From NCBI GenBank assembly GCA_012511845.1, contig JAAZFF010000067.1, forward strand, positions 1 through 8,513: DNA of 8,513 nucleotides, read 5' to 3'. This document shows, piece by piece, positions 1 through 6,113 of the stretch (its first letter is position 1; every line of letters begins with the position of its first letter). Made by a program: the position numbers and the translations under genes. The stretch is from Lentisphaerota bacterium. GTDB lineage: Bacteria; Verrucomicrobiota; Kiritimatiellia; RFP12; UBA3636. The notes beneath the pieces were generated by a model. The model did not search any database, had not been told where the DNA came from, and worked only from the letters and a program-made list of their open reading frames with translations.

Positions 1-740
1 ATGCGACAGTTTGCCTGCTCAACCATGTAAGAGAAAAAGGGAGAGCAGGCATCCAGCACAACAAATCCCGACTCCGGAACTGCCCTTATAAGGTCAGCTT
101 TCTCATCGGCAATTGCCGTTTCATCGGAAAAAAACTCAATATGAGAAGGGGCAACATTTGTGACAATAGCACAATCGGGTTCCATCAGTTCTGCAAGTGC
201 CCCGATTTCACCGGGATGGTTGCTGCCGATTTCGAATACACCGTAATCTGACTTCAGCGGCATTGCCAGCAGACTCTTTGAAAGACCCAGCAGATTATTC
301 CAGTTTCCACAAGTTTTTGCGGTAGCGCCCACAGAGCCCAGCAGGTGGGCCGTAAGTTCCTTTGTCGTTGTCTTGCCGACACTGCCTGTTATGCCGACAA
401 TTTTCGGATTAACTGTCGACCGCCAATAAGCAGCAAGGGCAATCAGGGCTTCTAAAGTATCTTCTACAAGTACCGCCGGAATATCGTCCGGTATCCCTGC
501 TGATTTCTCGGCAAGAACGGCGCAGGCGCCTTCACTGATTGCATCATGGACAAAATTATGTCCATCAAAATTAGGACCTCTTACGGCAGCAAAAAGTGCT
601 CCTGGCAAAGGCGTGCGCGTATCAGTAAAAACACCATTAACACGTGTGGCAGAGTCTGCACTCTGCCACATGCCGCCGGTGCATCTGCAAATCTCTTCTA
701 TGGTCAGAGACGCACCGTTGAGAATAACATCTTCCGTCAT
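1..740 (-). CDS. murF: MurF, UDP-MurNAc-tripeptide--D-Ala-D-Ala ligase (3' end missing)
   Basis: MurF joins D-Ala-D-Ala to the UDP-N-acetylmuramoyl tripeptide with ATP, the last cytoplasmic step in building the peptidoglycan pentapeptide. Only the first 246 codons are in the window, a little over half of a usual MurF of about 450 residues. The missing part would hold the C-terminal domain. Seen in the translation: an N-terminal substrate domain (about 1-110, with FTDTRTPLPGALFAA at 38-52), the ATP P-loop GITGSVGKTTTK (116-127), GNWNN (145-149), EIGSNHPGEI (170-179) and NVAPSHIEFF (195-204), all in MurF order and spacing. The start is the ATG at 740-738, which shares ATGA with the stop of the upstream isomerase gene. 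No clear Shine-Dalgarno precedes it, so translation probably depends on coupling. The family call is firm; the gene is incomplete only because the window ends. Confidence 0.95.
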   Translation of the reverse strand, partial: MTEDVILNGASLTIEEICRCTGGMWQSADSATRVNGVFTDTRTPLPGALFAAVRGPNFDGHNFVHDAISEGACAVLAEKSAGIPDDIPAVLVEDTLEALIALAAYWRSTVNPKIVGITGSVGKTTTKELTAHLLGSVGATAKTCGNWNNLLGLSKSLLAMPLKSDYGVFEIGSNHPGEIGALAELMEPDCAIVTNVAPSHIEFFSDETAIADEKADLIRAVPESGFVVLDACSPFFSYMVEQANCR

Positions 741-1585
741 TTTAAAATTTTCGACAGCAGATCTTTCATATATTTTATGTACTGCGGGAAAGCGACTTCC
801 GGCGCGTCTATCTCTGGATGCCATTTGCGTTCCCATTCCAGCGTGTACCAGCCGTCATATCCGGCATCAACAAGGATTTCCATAATCCGGCGCAATGGTA
901 TATCTCCCTTCCCCATCAGGCAGAGTTGTGTGCGAGATTCTGTGCCTCCGCCCTCCTTGGCGACTTCTTCAAGATAGGAATCTTTCCAATGCGTGTATTT
1001 TACAAGCGATCCGATATTTTTCCATGTCAGGTCAGGATCCTCTCCATTCATTCTGTACGGATGATGTACGTCCCATAATATGCTTGCACCTTTCGGGAAA
1101 CCTGCTACTTTAAAAGCTTCAATCAACATGCCCGAGTCTACCCATGCATCGTGCGTTTCTACTACTAGCTCCACTTCAGCCGCTCGTGCCACGGCAGTTG
1201 CCTCTGTCAGGAATTTCGCTGAAATATCGAGCGCTTCATCCATTGAAGCACTTCCTGTATCGCCTCCGAAGACACGGATATACTTGACTCCCAGGTTACT
1301 TGCCAGCTCCACATAGCGGCAAACTTCATCGAACCACTTTGCACGGTCGACCGGCATTGCGTACATCTTGACGTCGCTGCTCAGGCAGGAGATTTCCAGC
1401 CCTGCCTCTGCAAACATATCCAGTGTTTCGGCAGCACCTGAGGAAAGAGCCGGCACCTTCCAGAGTTTCATTTCTCCCATGTAACCGCGGAAATCAACGC
1501 CTTCGTAGCCGTATTCTGCGGCACCCTTTATTATACGGTTTAAATCCCATTCATGACATCCAAGTGTTGTAAACGATAATTTCAT
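737..1585 (-). CDS. Sugar phosphate isomerase/epimerase, xylose-isomerase-like TIM barrel
   Basis: This is a 282-residue protein of the AP-endonuclease-2/xylose-isomerase-like TIM-barrel superfamily (relatives include IolE, hydroxypyruvate isomerase and ketose 3-epimerases). Such enzymes isomerise or epimerise a sugar or sugar acid on a divalent metal in the cytoplasm. The start MKLSFTTLG with GYEGVDFRGY (26-35) is the usual first strand and helix. The likely metal ligands are E143 (VVETHD), D172 (WDVHH), H199 (THWKD) and E250 (TLEWE), spaced as in the family. No signal peptide is present. A strong Shine-Dalgarno AAGGAGA lies at 1600-1594, partly in the 19-bp gap after the upstream small gene. 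Its stop TGA (739-737) overlaps the murF start. The substrate cannot be told from sequence. The place in a murF operon hints at, but does not prove, a link to envelope or amino-sugar metabolism. Confidence 0.88.
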   Translation of the reverse strand: MKLSFTTLGCHEWDLNRIIKGAAEYGYEGVDFRGYMGEMKLWKVPALSSGAAETLDMFAEAGLEISCLSSDVKMYAMPVDRAKWFDEVCRYVELASNLGVKYIRVFGGDTGSASMDEALDISAKFLTEATAVARAAEVELVVETHDAWVDSGMLIEAFKVAGFPKGASILWDVHHPYRMNGEDPDLTWKNIGSLVKYTHWKDSYLEEVAKEGGGTESRTQLCLMGKGDIPLRRIMEILVDAGYDGWYTLEWERKWHPEIDAPEVAFPQYIKYMKDLLSKILK

Positions 1586-1604
1586 ATTAAGAATCTCCTT
1601 TTTA

Positions 1605-1877
1605 TTAAAATAAAACCCAAATTAAAACTAGTAATGCGGCAATAAGGATTACCGGTCTGATACTTCGTTCGCAAACCGGCTTCGTATCAGCCACTCCCGG
1701 CAATTCTATATTCCCTGCTGATACATACGTATACAGCTTGCCCGGTGATGCGTTATCTGAAACATATTCAGGTCGGCGCTTCCTCATCCGTTCCTGCCTC
1801 AACTTAGACTCATACTGCGGTATGAGGCATGCGGCAGGTGAAGTTTTTTTCTTATTTTTCTTCTTGAAGAAACTCAT
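1605..1877 (-). CDS. Small basic protein with C-terminal membrane anchor, unknown function
   Basis: I do not recognise this 90-residue protein. It begins with a very lysine-rich stretch (MSFFKKKNKKK, 1-11) and a second basic patch around 27-35 (RQERMRKRR). A polar middle part follows, and the protein ends in one hydrophobic helix (about 74-90, PVILIAALLVLIWVLF) that reaches the last residue. The positive charge before the helix predicts a cytoplasmic N-terminus and a tail-anchored topology. It is the first gene of the operon with the isomerase and murF, 19 bp before the isomerase start. The Shine-Dalgarno before the ATG at 1877 is poor (GGA only 2-3 nt away). An internal ATG at 1787 has AGGA 4 nt upstream and could give a shorter form lacking the lysine-rich head. 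It does not have the FtsL layout (short head, early helix, coiled coil). The coding call rests on operon fit and protein-like composition. Confidence 0.6.
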   Translation of the reverse strand: MSFFKKKNKKKTSPAACLIPQYESKLRQERMRKRRPEYVSDNASPGKLYTYVSAGNIELPGVADTKPVCERSIRPVILIAALLVLIWVLF

Positions 1878-1929
1878 TTCCGGATTTTTAAATGCGCTAA
1901 ATTAAAATGAATAGAATCACAGATTCAAG

Positions 1930-1971
1930 TTTACAGCTTAGCATATTGTTGCTTTAAAATGCTACTGTAAA
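1930..1971. repeat. Imperfect inverted repeat, possible operator or hairpin
   Basis: The left arm is TTTACAG (1930-1936), CT, TAGCAT (1939-1944). The right arm is ATGCTA (1959-1964) directly followed by CTGTAAA (1965-1971). This pairs 13 bp with a 2-nt bulge around a 14-nt centre. No T-run follows on either strand, so it is not an obvious terminator. It lies in the divergent gap between the small membrane-protein gene and the fucosidase gene, where an operator or the leader of the leftward operon would be expected. Confidence 0.5.
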
Positions 1972-1993
1972 TCGTGGTGTATTTGCGAAATCT

Positions 1994-2029
1994 TATAAAA
2001 TTCTTTTATATTGACGTATGTTTCGTCAA
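1994..2029. repeat. Two adjacent palindromes upstream of the fucosidase gene
   Basis: The first palindrome is TATAAAA ttc TTTTATA (1994-2010). The second begins at the very next base: TTGACG tatgttt CGTCAA (2011-2029). Both have perfect arms (7 and 6 bp). The second one includes the proposed -35 hexamer of the fucosidase promoter, the usual place for a repressor site. The first could instead act as an AT-rich upstream promoter element or a second operator. The regulator is not identifiable from the window. Confidence 0.5.
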
Positions 2030-2039
2030 ACGTTAGTAT
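2011..2039 (+). promoter_or_regulatory. Candidate sigma-70-type promoter for the fucosidase-potD unit
   Basis: TTGACG (2011-2016, five of six to the -35 consensus) is followed after 17 bp by TAGTAT (2034-2039, four of six to the -10 consensus). Transcription would start near 2046, giving a leader of about 74 nt before the ATG at 2120. The inverted repeat at 2011-2029 covers the -35 and much of the spacer, consistent with repression. This is inferred from consensus match only. Confidence 0.45.
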
Positions 2040-2119
2040 TGCGCCATATTTGTTTAACCGAAGTTTTTCTTCAGTAACTTTACCATGTTTTACAACACCT
2101 TGTCAGGAGAATAAATATT

Positions 2120-3388
2120 ATGTCCAAAAAGAAAACAAAACGTACTCAGTGGTTCACCGATGCCCGCTTCGGCATGTTTATACACTGGGGTTTATATGCG
2201 ATGCCTGCACGTCATGAATGGATTCGCAACAGGGAACGTATATCCAAAGAAGACTACCAGATATACTTTGATCTCTTTGATCCTGATTTGTTCAACCCGA
2301 AAGAATGGGCGGCAGCCGCCAAAGCTGCCGGGATGAAGTACGTGGTAGTCACCTCAAAACACTATGAAGGATTTTGCCTCTGGGATTCCCGGTATACTGA
2401 TTACAAGGCAACCAACACACCGGCAAAACGCGATCTTCTGAGAGAGATTGTTGATGCTTTCCGTGCCGAAGGTTTAAAGATCGGCTTCTATTATTCTCTT
2501 CTTGATTGGCACCATCCGGACTTTACGGTAGATCGTTACAGTCCGGAACGCGATGCCCCTAATAAGGCGGAGCTTAACGAGGGTCGGGATATGAGGCGCT
2601 ACGCACAGTATATGAGAGATCAGGTTACAGAACTGCTCACAGAATATGGCACTATTGATATCATGTGGTTCGACTTTTCATATCCGGGAGAAGATGGCAA
2701 AGGGCATGAGGATTGGGAATCTGAGAAGCTTATTGAACTTGTATGCAAACTCCAACCGGAAATAATCGTAAACAACCGTCTCGACCTCCCCTATGAGCCT
2801 GATGTAACAACTCCGGAACAATTCACTCCCAGCGAGCCGATTAAGGACAGTGATGGCAATGTGGCAGTTTGGGAGGGATGTCAGACATTCTCCGGCTCCT
2901 GGGGATATCACAGGGATGAATCAACCTGGAAGACTCCGAGAGTTTGCGTGGAAATGCTGATAAACCATGTATCACGCGGTGGCAACCTGCTGATGAATGT
3001 GGGACCGACCGGACGTGGTTTTCTTGACGCACGCGCACTGCAATGCCTTGATGGCTATGCGCAATGGATGAAGTACTGCAGCCGCTCCATCTATGGTTGC
3101 GGGGTTGCTCCATTCGAGGAGGCGAAAAACTGCCGCTACACGTACAATCCCGAAACGAACCGTTTATACGTTCATGTTCTTTCATGGTCGCCGGCTGATC
3201 TGCATCTGCCCGGACTGGCAGGCAAGGTACGTTATGCGCAGTTATTGCATGATGGAAGCCAGCTCAGTTTTCATGAAAAAACACAAGGATACGGCACGTA
3301 TGCCATAACTTCCGATAGCTGCACAATTCATCTTCCAATAATACAACCGGATATCTTGATACCTGTTGTGGAGATAATTCTTAAATAA
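2120..3388 (+). CDS. Alpha-L-fucosidase, glycoside hydrolase family 29
   Basis: This 422-residue GH29 enzyme hydrolyses terminal alpha-L-fucose by a retaining mechanism. Seen: WFTDARFGMFIHWGLY (11-26) with the fucose-binding H22, TSKHYEGFCLWDS (78-90), YYSLLDWHHP (124-133) with the two active-site histidines, and IDIMWFD (179-185), whose D185 is the expected catalytic nucleophile. They continue with NNR (218-220), WEGCQTFSGSWGY (251-263) with E252 as a candidate acid/base, and the RGGNLLMNVGPTGRG block (286-300). The C-terminal 90 residues resemble the small beta domain of the family. There is no signal peptide, so the enzyme should act in the cytoplasm on imported fucosyl oligosaccharides or glycosides. 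The start is supported by AGGAGA at 2105-2110, 9 nt before the ATG. The PotD-like gene follows after 53 nt with no terminator between, so they are probably co-transcribed. Confidence 0.95.
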   Translation: MSKKKTKRTQWFTDARFGMFIHWGLYAMPARHEWIRNRERISKEDYQIYFDLFDPDLFNPKEWAAAAKAAGMKYVVVTSKHYEGFCLWDSRYTDYKATNTPAKRDLLREIVDAFRAEGLKIGFYYSLLDWHHPDFTVDRYSPERDAPNKAELNEGRDMRRYAQYMRDQVTELLTEYGTIDIMWFDFSYPGEDGKGHEDWESEKLIELVCKLQPEIIVNNRLDLPYEPDVTTPEQFTPSEPIKDSDGNVAVWEGCQTFSGSWGYHRDESTWKTPRVCVEMLINHVSRGGNLLMNVGPTGRGFLDARALQCLDGYAQWMKYCSRSIYGCGVAPFEEAKNCRYTYNPETNRLYVHVLSWSPADLHLPGLAGKVRYAQLLHDGSQLSFHEKTQGYGTYAITSDSCTIHLPIIQPDILIPVVEIILK

Positions 3389-3429
3389 ACCTTAAATCAC
3401 AATCAGAAACCCAAAATTACAAACAAGAG

Positions 3430-3435
3430 AAGGAG
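3430..3435 (+). promoter_or_regulatory. Shine-Dalgarno of the potD-like gene, supports the start at 3442
   Basis: AAGGAG stands 6 nt before the ATG at 3442. It marks the true 5' end of the binding-protein gene, although the frame from this ATG meets a TGA nine codons later. No comparable site precedes the first in-frame start after that stop (GTG at 3598). Confidence 0.75.
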
Positions 3436-3441
3436 CAGGCA

Positions 3442-4470
3442 ATGCGCAAGTTAGTCTTATTTTTATTTTGAATTTCATTAATTGCTCTAGCAGGTTGCTG
3501 CAGCAAAGAACCTGTTTTACATGTATATAACTGGAGTGAATATATTGACCCCGAAATAGTCGTTGAGTTTGAAAAACAGTACAACTGCAGGGTTATTGTG
3601 GATGTGTTCAACTCCAACGAAGCTATGCTTGCCAAAATACAGGCAGGGGCGAGGGGTTACGACCTCATATTCCCCAGCAGCTATATGGTGAAACTGCTGG
3701 CGGAAAATGATCTTATAGAGAAAATAGACAAAGACAAAATATCCACTTTAAAAAACATTGACCCCATATACATAAAGACGGCACTCGACCCGGATATGAC
3801 GTATGGCGTACCATACATGATAACTTTCACTGGAATCGCATATCGCAAAGATGTTATTGAGGAACTTGAAGAAAGCTGGGGTGTTTTTGAAAAGCGCATT
3901 GATCTGAAAGGCAGAATCACCTTGCTCGATGATATGCGTGAAACGCTTGGCGCTGCGCTAAAATACAAGGGTTACAGTGCCAACACTTCAAATGAAGAAG
4001 AATTGGCTGAAGCGCGCGATGAAATCATCAAGTGGAAAGCCAATATAGCCAAATTCGAAAACGAACAGTACAAAAACGGAATAGCCAACCGCGAGTTTAT
4101 TATGGTTCATGGCTACCATGGTGACATAGGTCAGGTGCAGCTTGAAGATGAAAATATTGCTTTTCTTCTACCAAAAGAGGGGTTCATGGTCAGTTGCGAC
4201 GAAATGGTAATTCCCAAAGATGCAACTGAGAAAGATCTGGCATATAAATTTATTGAATTTCTCCATGATGGGGAAATTGCCGCCCGCAACATGGAATATA
4301 CAACTTACTGGTGCCCCAATACAGCCGCCGTGCCTTTCATGAGCGAAGAAGACAAGATCTCAATTCTGCCATCTCCAGGTGCTATTGAGCGCGGAGAAGT
4401 TATCGATGATGTCGGGGAGAATCTCAAACTTTACACAGCGGCATGGGATGCAATCAAAGCCGCAAAGTAA
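3442..4470 (+). CDS. PotD-like ABC transporter substrate-binding lipoprotein, interrupted by an in-frame TGA
   Basis: The protein (342 codons counting the stop at codon 10) resembles the polyamine-binding protein PotD (about 348 residues) over its whole length. It has VYNWSEY (28-34), IQAGARGYDLIFPSSYMV (67-84), TYGVPYMITFTGIAYR (121-135), LLDDMRETLGAALKYKGYS (161-179) and DEMVIPKDA (253-261). It starts with a lipoprotein signal: MRKLVLFLF, then TGA (3469-3471), then ISLIALAGC with the lipid-bearing Cys at codon 19. After cleavage it would be tethered in the periplasm. The frame is unbroken apart from the TGA. Two PotD ligand tryptophans look replaced (H223 and S251), while E167 and D253 match acidic ligand residues, so polyamine specificity is uncertain. 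No permease or ATPase genes are nearby. The TGA may be a nonsense mutation, a base error or a readthrough site. A start at GTG 3598 would lack the signal and first strand. Confidence 0.8.
3469..3471 (+). other. In-frame TGA inside the lipoprotein signal peptide
   Basis: Codon 10 of the potD-like frame is TGA, flanked by TTT and ATT in the hydrophobic core of the signal sequence. A single base change from TTA (Leu) or TGG (Trp) would explain it, and either residue fits the core. The Shine-Dalgarno and ATG before it and the lipobox after it are all in the same frame. Confidence 0.85.
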
Positions 4471-4478
4471 AGAAAATA

Positions 4479-5897
4479 TCAATCAGATGAAGATACTGCA
4501 AGCTCGGACGGACTTCGACCGAGCTTTTTTACTATAGTATCTACCCTGTTTCTCAACTCTTCATCAGTGTCTATACGTCCGTAAATAGTTTTACAGGCGT
4601 GAACTACTGTAGCATGCGTTTTATCAAATGCCGTTGCTATTTCAGAGAGCGAACCGTGTGTTAAAACCCGACATAGGAACATGGCGATTTGACGCGGCAG
4701 AGCCACGCTTTGCGTACGCTCCCTGCTCGTCATATCAGCCATGCGTAAACTCCAGTCATCTGCAACTACACGTTGTATATCATGGAAGCTTAATTCAGGA
4801 CGCTTCTCGAGCTCAAGAATATCTTTCAGGACCTCTCGCAGCAGTTCTACCGTCAAAGGCTCATTTGAAAGCGAGGCGTACGATACGGCACTTATAATTG
4901 CTCCTTCAAGCTGTCTCACATTTGAACACACATTTTGAGCAATAAAAGTCAGGAGCGAGTCATCAAGTTTAATCGACGAGTTGCGCTGCTTATGACGCAG
5001 AATTGCCATCCGTGTTTCAAAATCAGGCTTTTCTATATGGGTTGTCAAACCCTGCTGGAATCTCGATACAAGCCTTGCTTCCAGACCCTGGATTTTGTTT
5101 GGCGGACGATCGCTTGTGATTATAATCTGTTTGTGGGCATTCTGAAGAGTGTTGAACGTATGGAAGAACTCCTCCTGGATACCCGTTTTGTCGGCAAGAA
5201 ACTGAATGTCATCTATGAGAAGCACATCAGAGCTTCTGTAGCGTTTTCTGAATTCATTCCCTGTATTTGTACCGATAGATTCAATAAAATCATTAAGTAA
5301 AGCTTCGGAAGTAGTGTAGCATACCCTTGCATTAGGATTCTGTGATTGAACACTATGCCCCACAGCTTGCATCATGTGGGTTTTACCAAGGCCTGTATCT
5401 CCATAAATAAAAAGCGGGTTATACGTTCCACCGGGATTAGATGCAACTGCCATTGAAGCAGCATGCGCAAAGCTATTCGATGGACCTATTATAAAATCTG
5501 TAAACGTATAATTGGCATTAAGTGCCATTCCAAGGCGGGGAGACAAGGCGGATTTTATCCGATTGTGTGTCGTTGCCGCAGCACCCCGATCTTCACCATC
5601 AGATGAATCTGTTACATTTTCCGAATCATAATCGTTGTAATTAAAAACGCAATCCGAATCAACTTCAATACGGACTCCTGATATTTTTTCCTTCGAATCA
5701 ATACGAATAGCATCAATGATGTAAGGCAGATAATTATTCTCTACCCACATTTTGAGCATTTCATTATCAACTGCTACAGTAAGCACTGAATCGTTTAGTG
5801 AAACTGGTGATATTACAGCTATCCAACGTGAAAAAACATCGCCGTCAAGTGACGACCTTAACCTGGTCAAAGCCTGATTCCAAATTTGAAGATGCAT
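4479..5897 (-). CDS. dnaA: Chromosomal replication initiator DnaA
   Basis: DnaA binds DnaA boxes, oligomerises with ATP and opens the origin. The 472 residues show the full domain order. Domain I (about 1-80) begins MHLQIWNQAL; a short acidic, hydrophilic linker follows (about 88-115). The AAA+ domain has YTFTDFIIGPSN (130-141), Walker A GDTGLGKT (166-173), Walker B LLIDD (226-230), sensor I TSDRPP (261-266), arginine finger R279 in VSRFQQGL and sensor II R328 in NVRQLEGA. Domain IV (about 370-460) has LPRQIAMFLCR and IATAFDKTHATVVHACKTI. The usual GGRDHTTV motif there reads DKTHATV, one residue shorter and with T replacing the conserved D. The frame is open back to 5990, but the start at 5897 is chosen because domain I begins there and GGAG lies 8 nt before it. 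The C-terminal codons overlap the potD terminator. dnaN is not adjacent in the window. Confidence 0.95.
   Translation of the reverse strand: MHLQIWNQALTRLRSSLDGDVFSRWIAVISPVSLNDSVLTVAVDNEMLKMWVENNYLPYIIDAIRIDSKEKISGVRIEVDSDCVFNYNDYDSENVTDSSDGEDRGAAATTHNRIKSALSPRLGMALNANYTFTDFIIGPSNSFAHAASMAVASNPGGTYNPLFIYGDTGLGKTHMMQAVGHSVQSQNPNARVCYTTSEALLNDFIESIGTNTGNEFRKRYRSSDVLLIDDIQFLADKTGIQEEFFHTFNTLQNAHKQIIITSDRPPNKIQGLEARLVSRFQQGLTTHIEKPDFETRMAILRHKQRNSSIKLDDSLLTFIAQNVCSNVRQLEGAIISAVSYASLSNEPLTVELLREVLKDILELEKRPELSFHDIQRVVADDWSLRMADMTSRERTQSVALPRQIAMFLCRVLTHGSLSEIATAFDKTHATVVHACKTIYGRIDTDEELRNRVDTIVKKLGRSPSELAVSSSD
4500..4530 (+). terminator. Rho-independent terminator of the fucosidase-potD unit
   Basis: AAGCTCGG (4500-4507) pairs with CCGAGCTT (4519-4526). 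Two more inner pairs are possible, and six T residues follow (4525-4530), the last bases of the stem being part of the T run. It sits 29 nt after the potD-like stop and points rightward only, because no T-run follows on the minus strand. The whole structure lies within the last codons of the convergent dnaA (stop at 4481-4479). Confidence 0.85.
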
Positions 5898-5905
5898 TAT
5901 TAAAA

Positions 5906-5909
5906 CTCC
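5906..5909 (-). promoter_or_regulatory. Shine-Dalgarno that fixes the dnaA start
   Basis: On the minus strand GGAG (5909-5906) stands 8 nt before the ATG at 5897-5895. The longer in-frame start at 5990 would add 31 residues that look unlike DnaA domain I. The 5897 start is therefore preferred. Confidence 0.7.
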
Positions 5910-6043
5910 ACAATGTCCGGTCGCACGATTGAAATAAGCAGCGACACGACAATAACCCGTAAACGACATAAGTACAACCGAGTCCTGCACATCTCATCGT
6001 TGCACGGGATGCCTTCTATTCGAAAGCGCTCAGATAATCACAT

Positions 6044-6049
6044 ATTATA
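6044..6049 (-). promoter_or_regulatory. Candidate -10 box of the dnaA promoter
   Basis: The minus strand reads TATAAT here, a perfect -10 hexamer, giving a start near 6037 and a leader of about 140 nt. The -35 region (about 6067-6073) is T-rich (TTCTTT/TCTTTT) and weak. It lies inside the 6057-6080 inverted repeat, so a bound protein there would block or aid polymerase. Confidence 0.45.
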
Positions 6050-6052
6050 GGG

Positions 6053-6113
6053 CTATCTGGCAAGATAAAAGAATTGCCAGGTTATTAACAAGTTATTAAC
6101 ACCCTTATCTGGC
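6053..6113. repeat. Repeat cluster over the dnaA promoter (possible DnaA-binding or operator sites)
   Basis: Within 61 bp there are CTATCTGGCAA (6053-6063), its inverted partner TTGCCAGGTTA (6074-6084; perfect 7-bp arms CTGGCAA/TTGCCAG around 10 nt), GTTATTAACA at 6081-6090 and again at 6092-6101 (11-bp period), and TTATCTGGC (6105-6113). Each GTTATTAAC is itself a palindrome around a central T. TTATTAACA differs from the DnaA-box consensus TTATNCACA at one informative base. Binding by DnaA is inference. Confidence 0.45.

Noticed and set aside
3469..3471. TGA recoded as tryptophan or glycine genome-wide
   Set aside because: The isomerase gene ends with TGA exactly at the murF start and dnaA also ends with TGA, while tryptophans in all genes are TGG. 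The standard code holds. Selenocysteine in a signal peptide core is also implausible.
3598..4470. Taking GTG at 3598 as the real start of the PotD-like protein
   Set aside because: Homology (VYNWSEY, the first strand) and the lipoprotein signal continue upstream in the same frame to ATG 3442 with a strong ribosome site. A start at 3598 would produce a protein without export signal or first strand.
4935..5300. Plus-strand open frame of 121 codons inside dnaA
   Set aside because: It is antisense to the AAA+ domain of a clear DnaA gene, has no recognisable motif, and is a frame shadow. The same applies to the antisense frames at 546-977, 1080-1316, 2841-3185, 3681-3968 and 6965-7279.
5898..5990. 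Longer DnaA of 503 residues starting at 5990
   Set aside because: The extra 31 residues do not resemble domain I, and a good GGAG ribosome site precedes the ATG at 5897, where DnaA homology begins.
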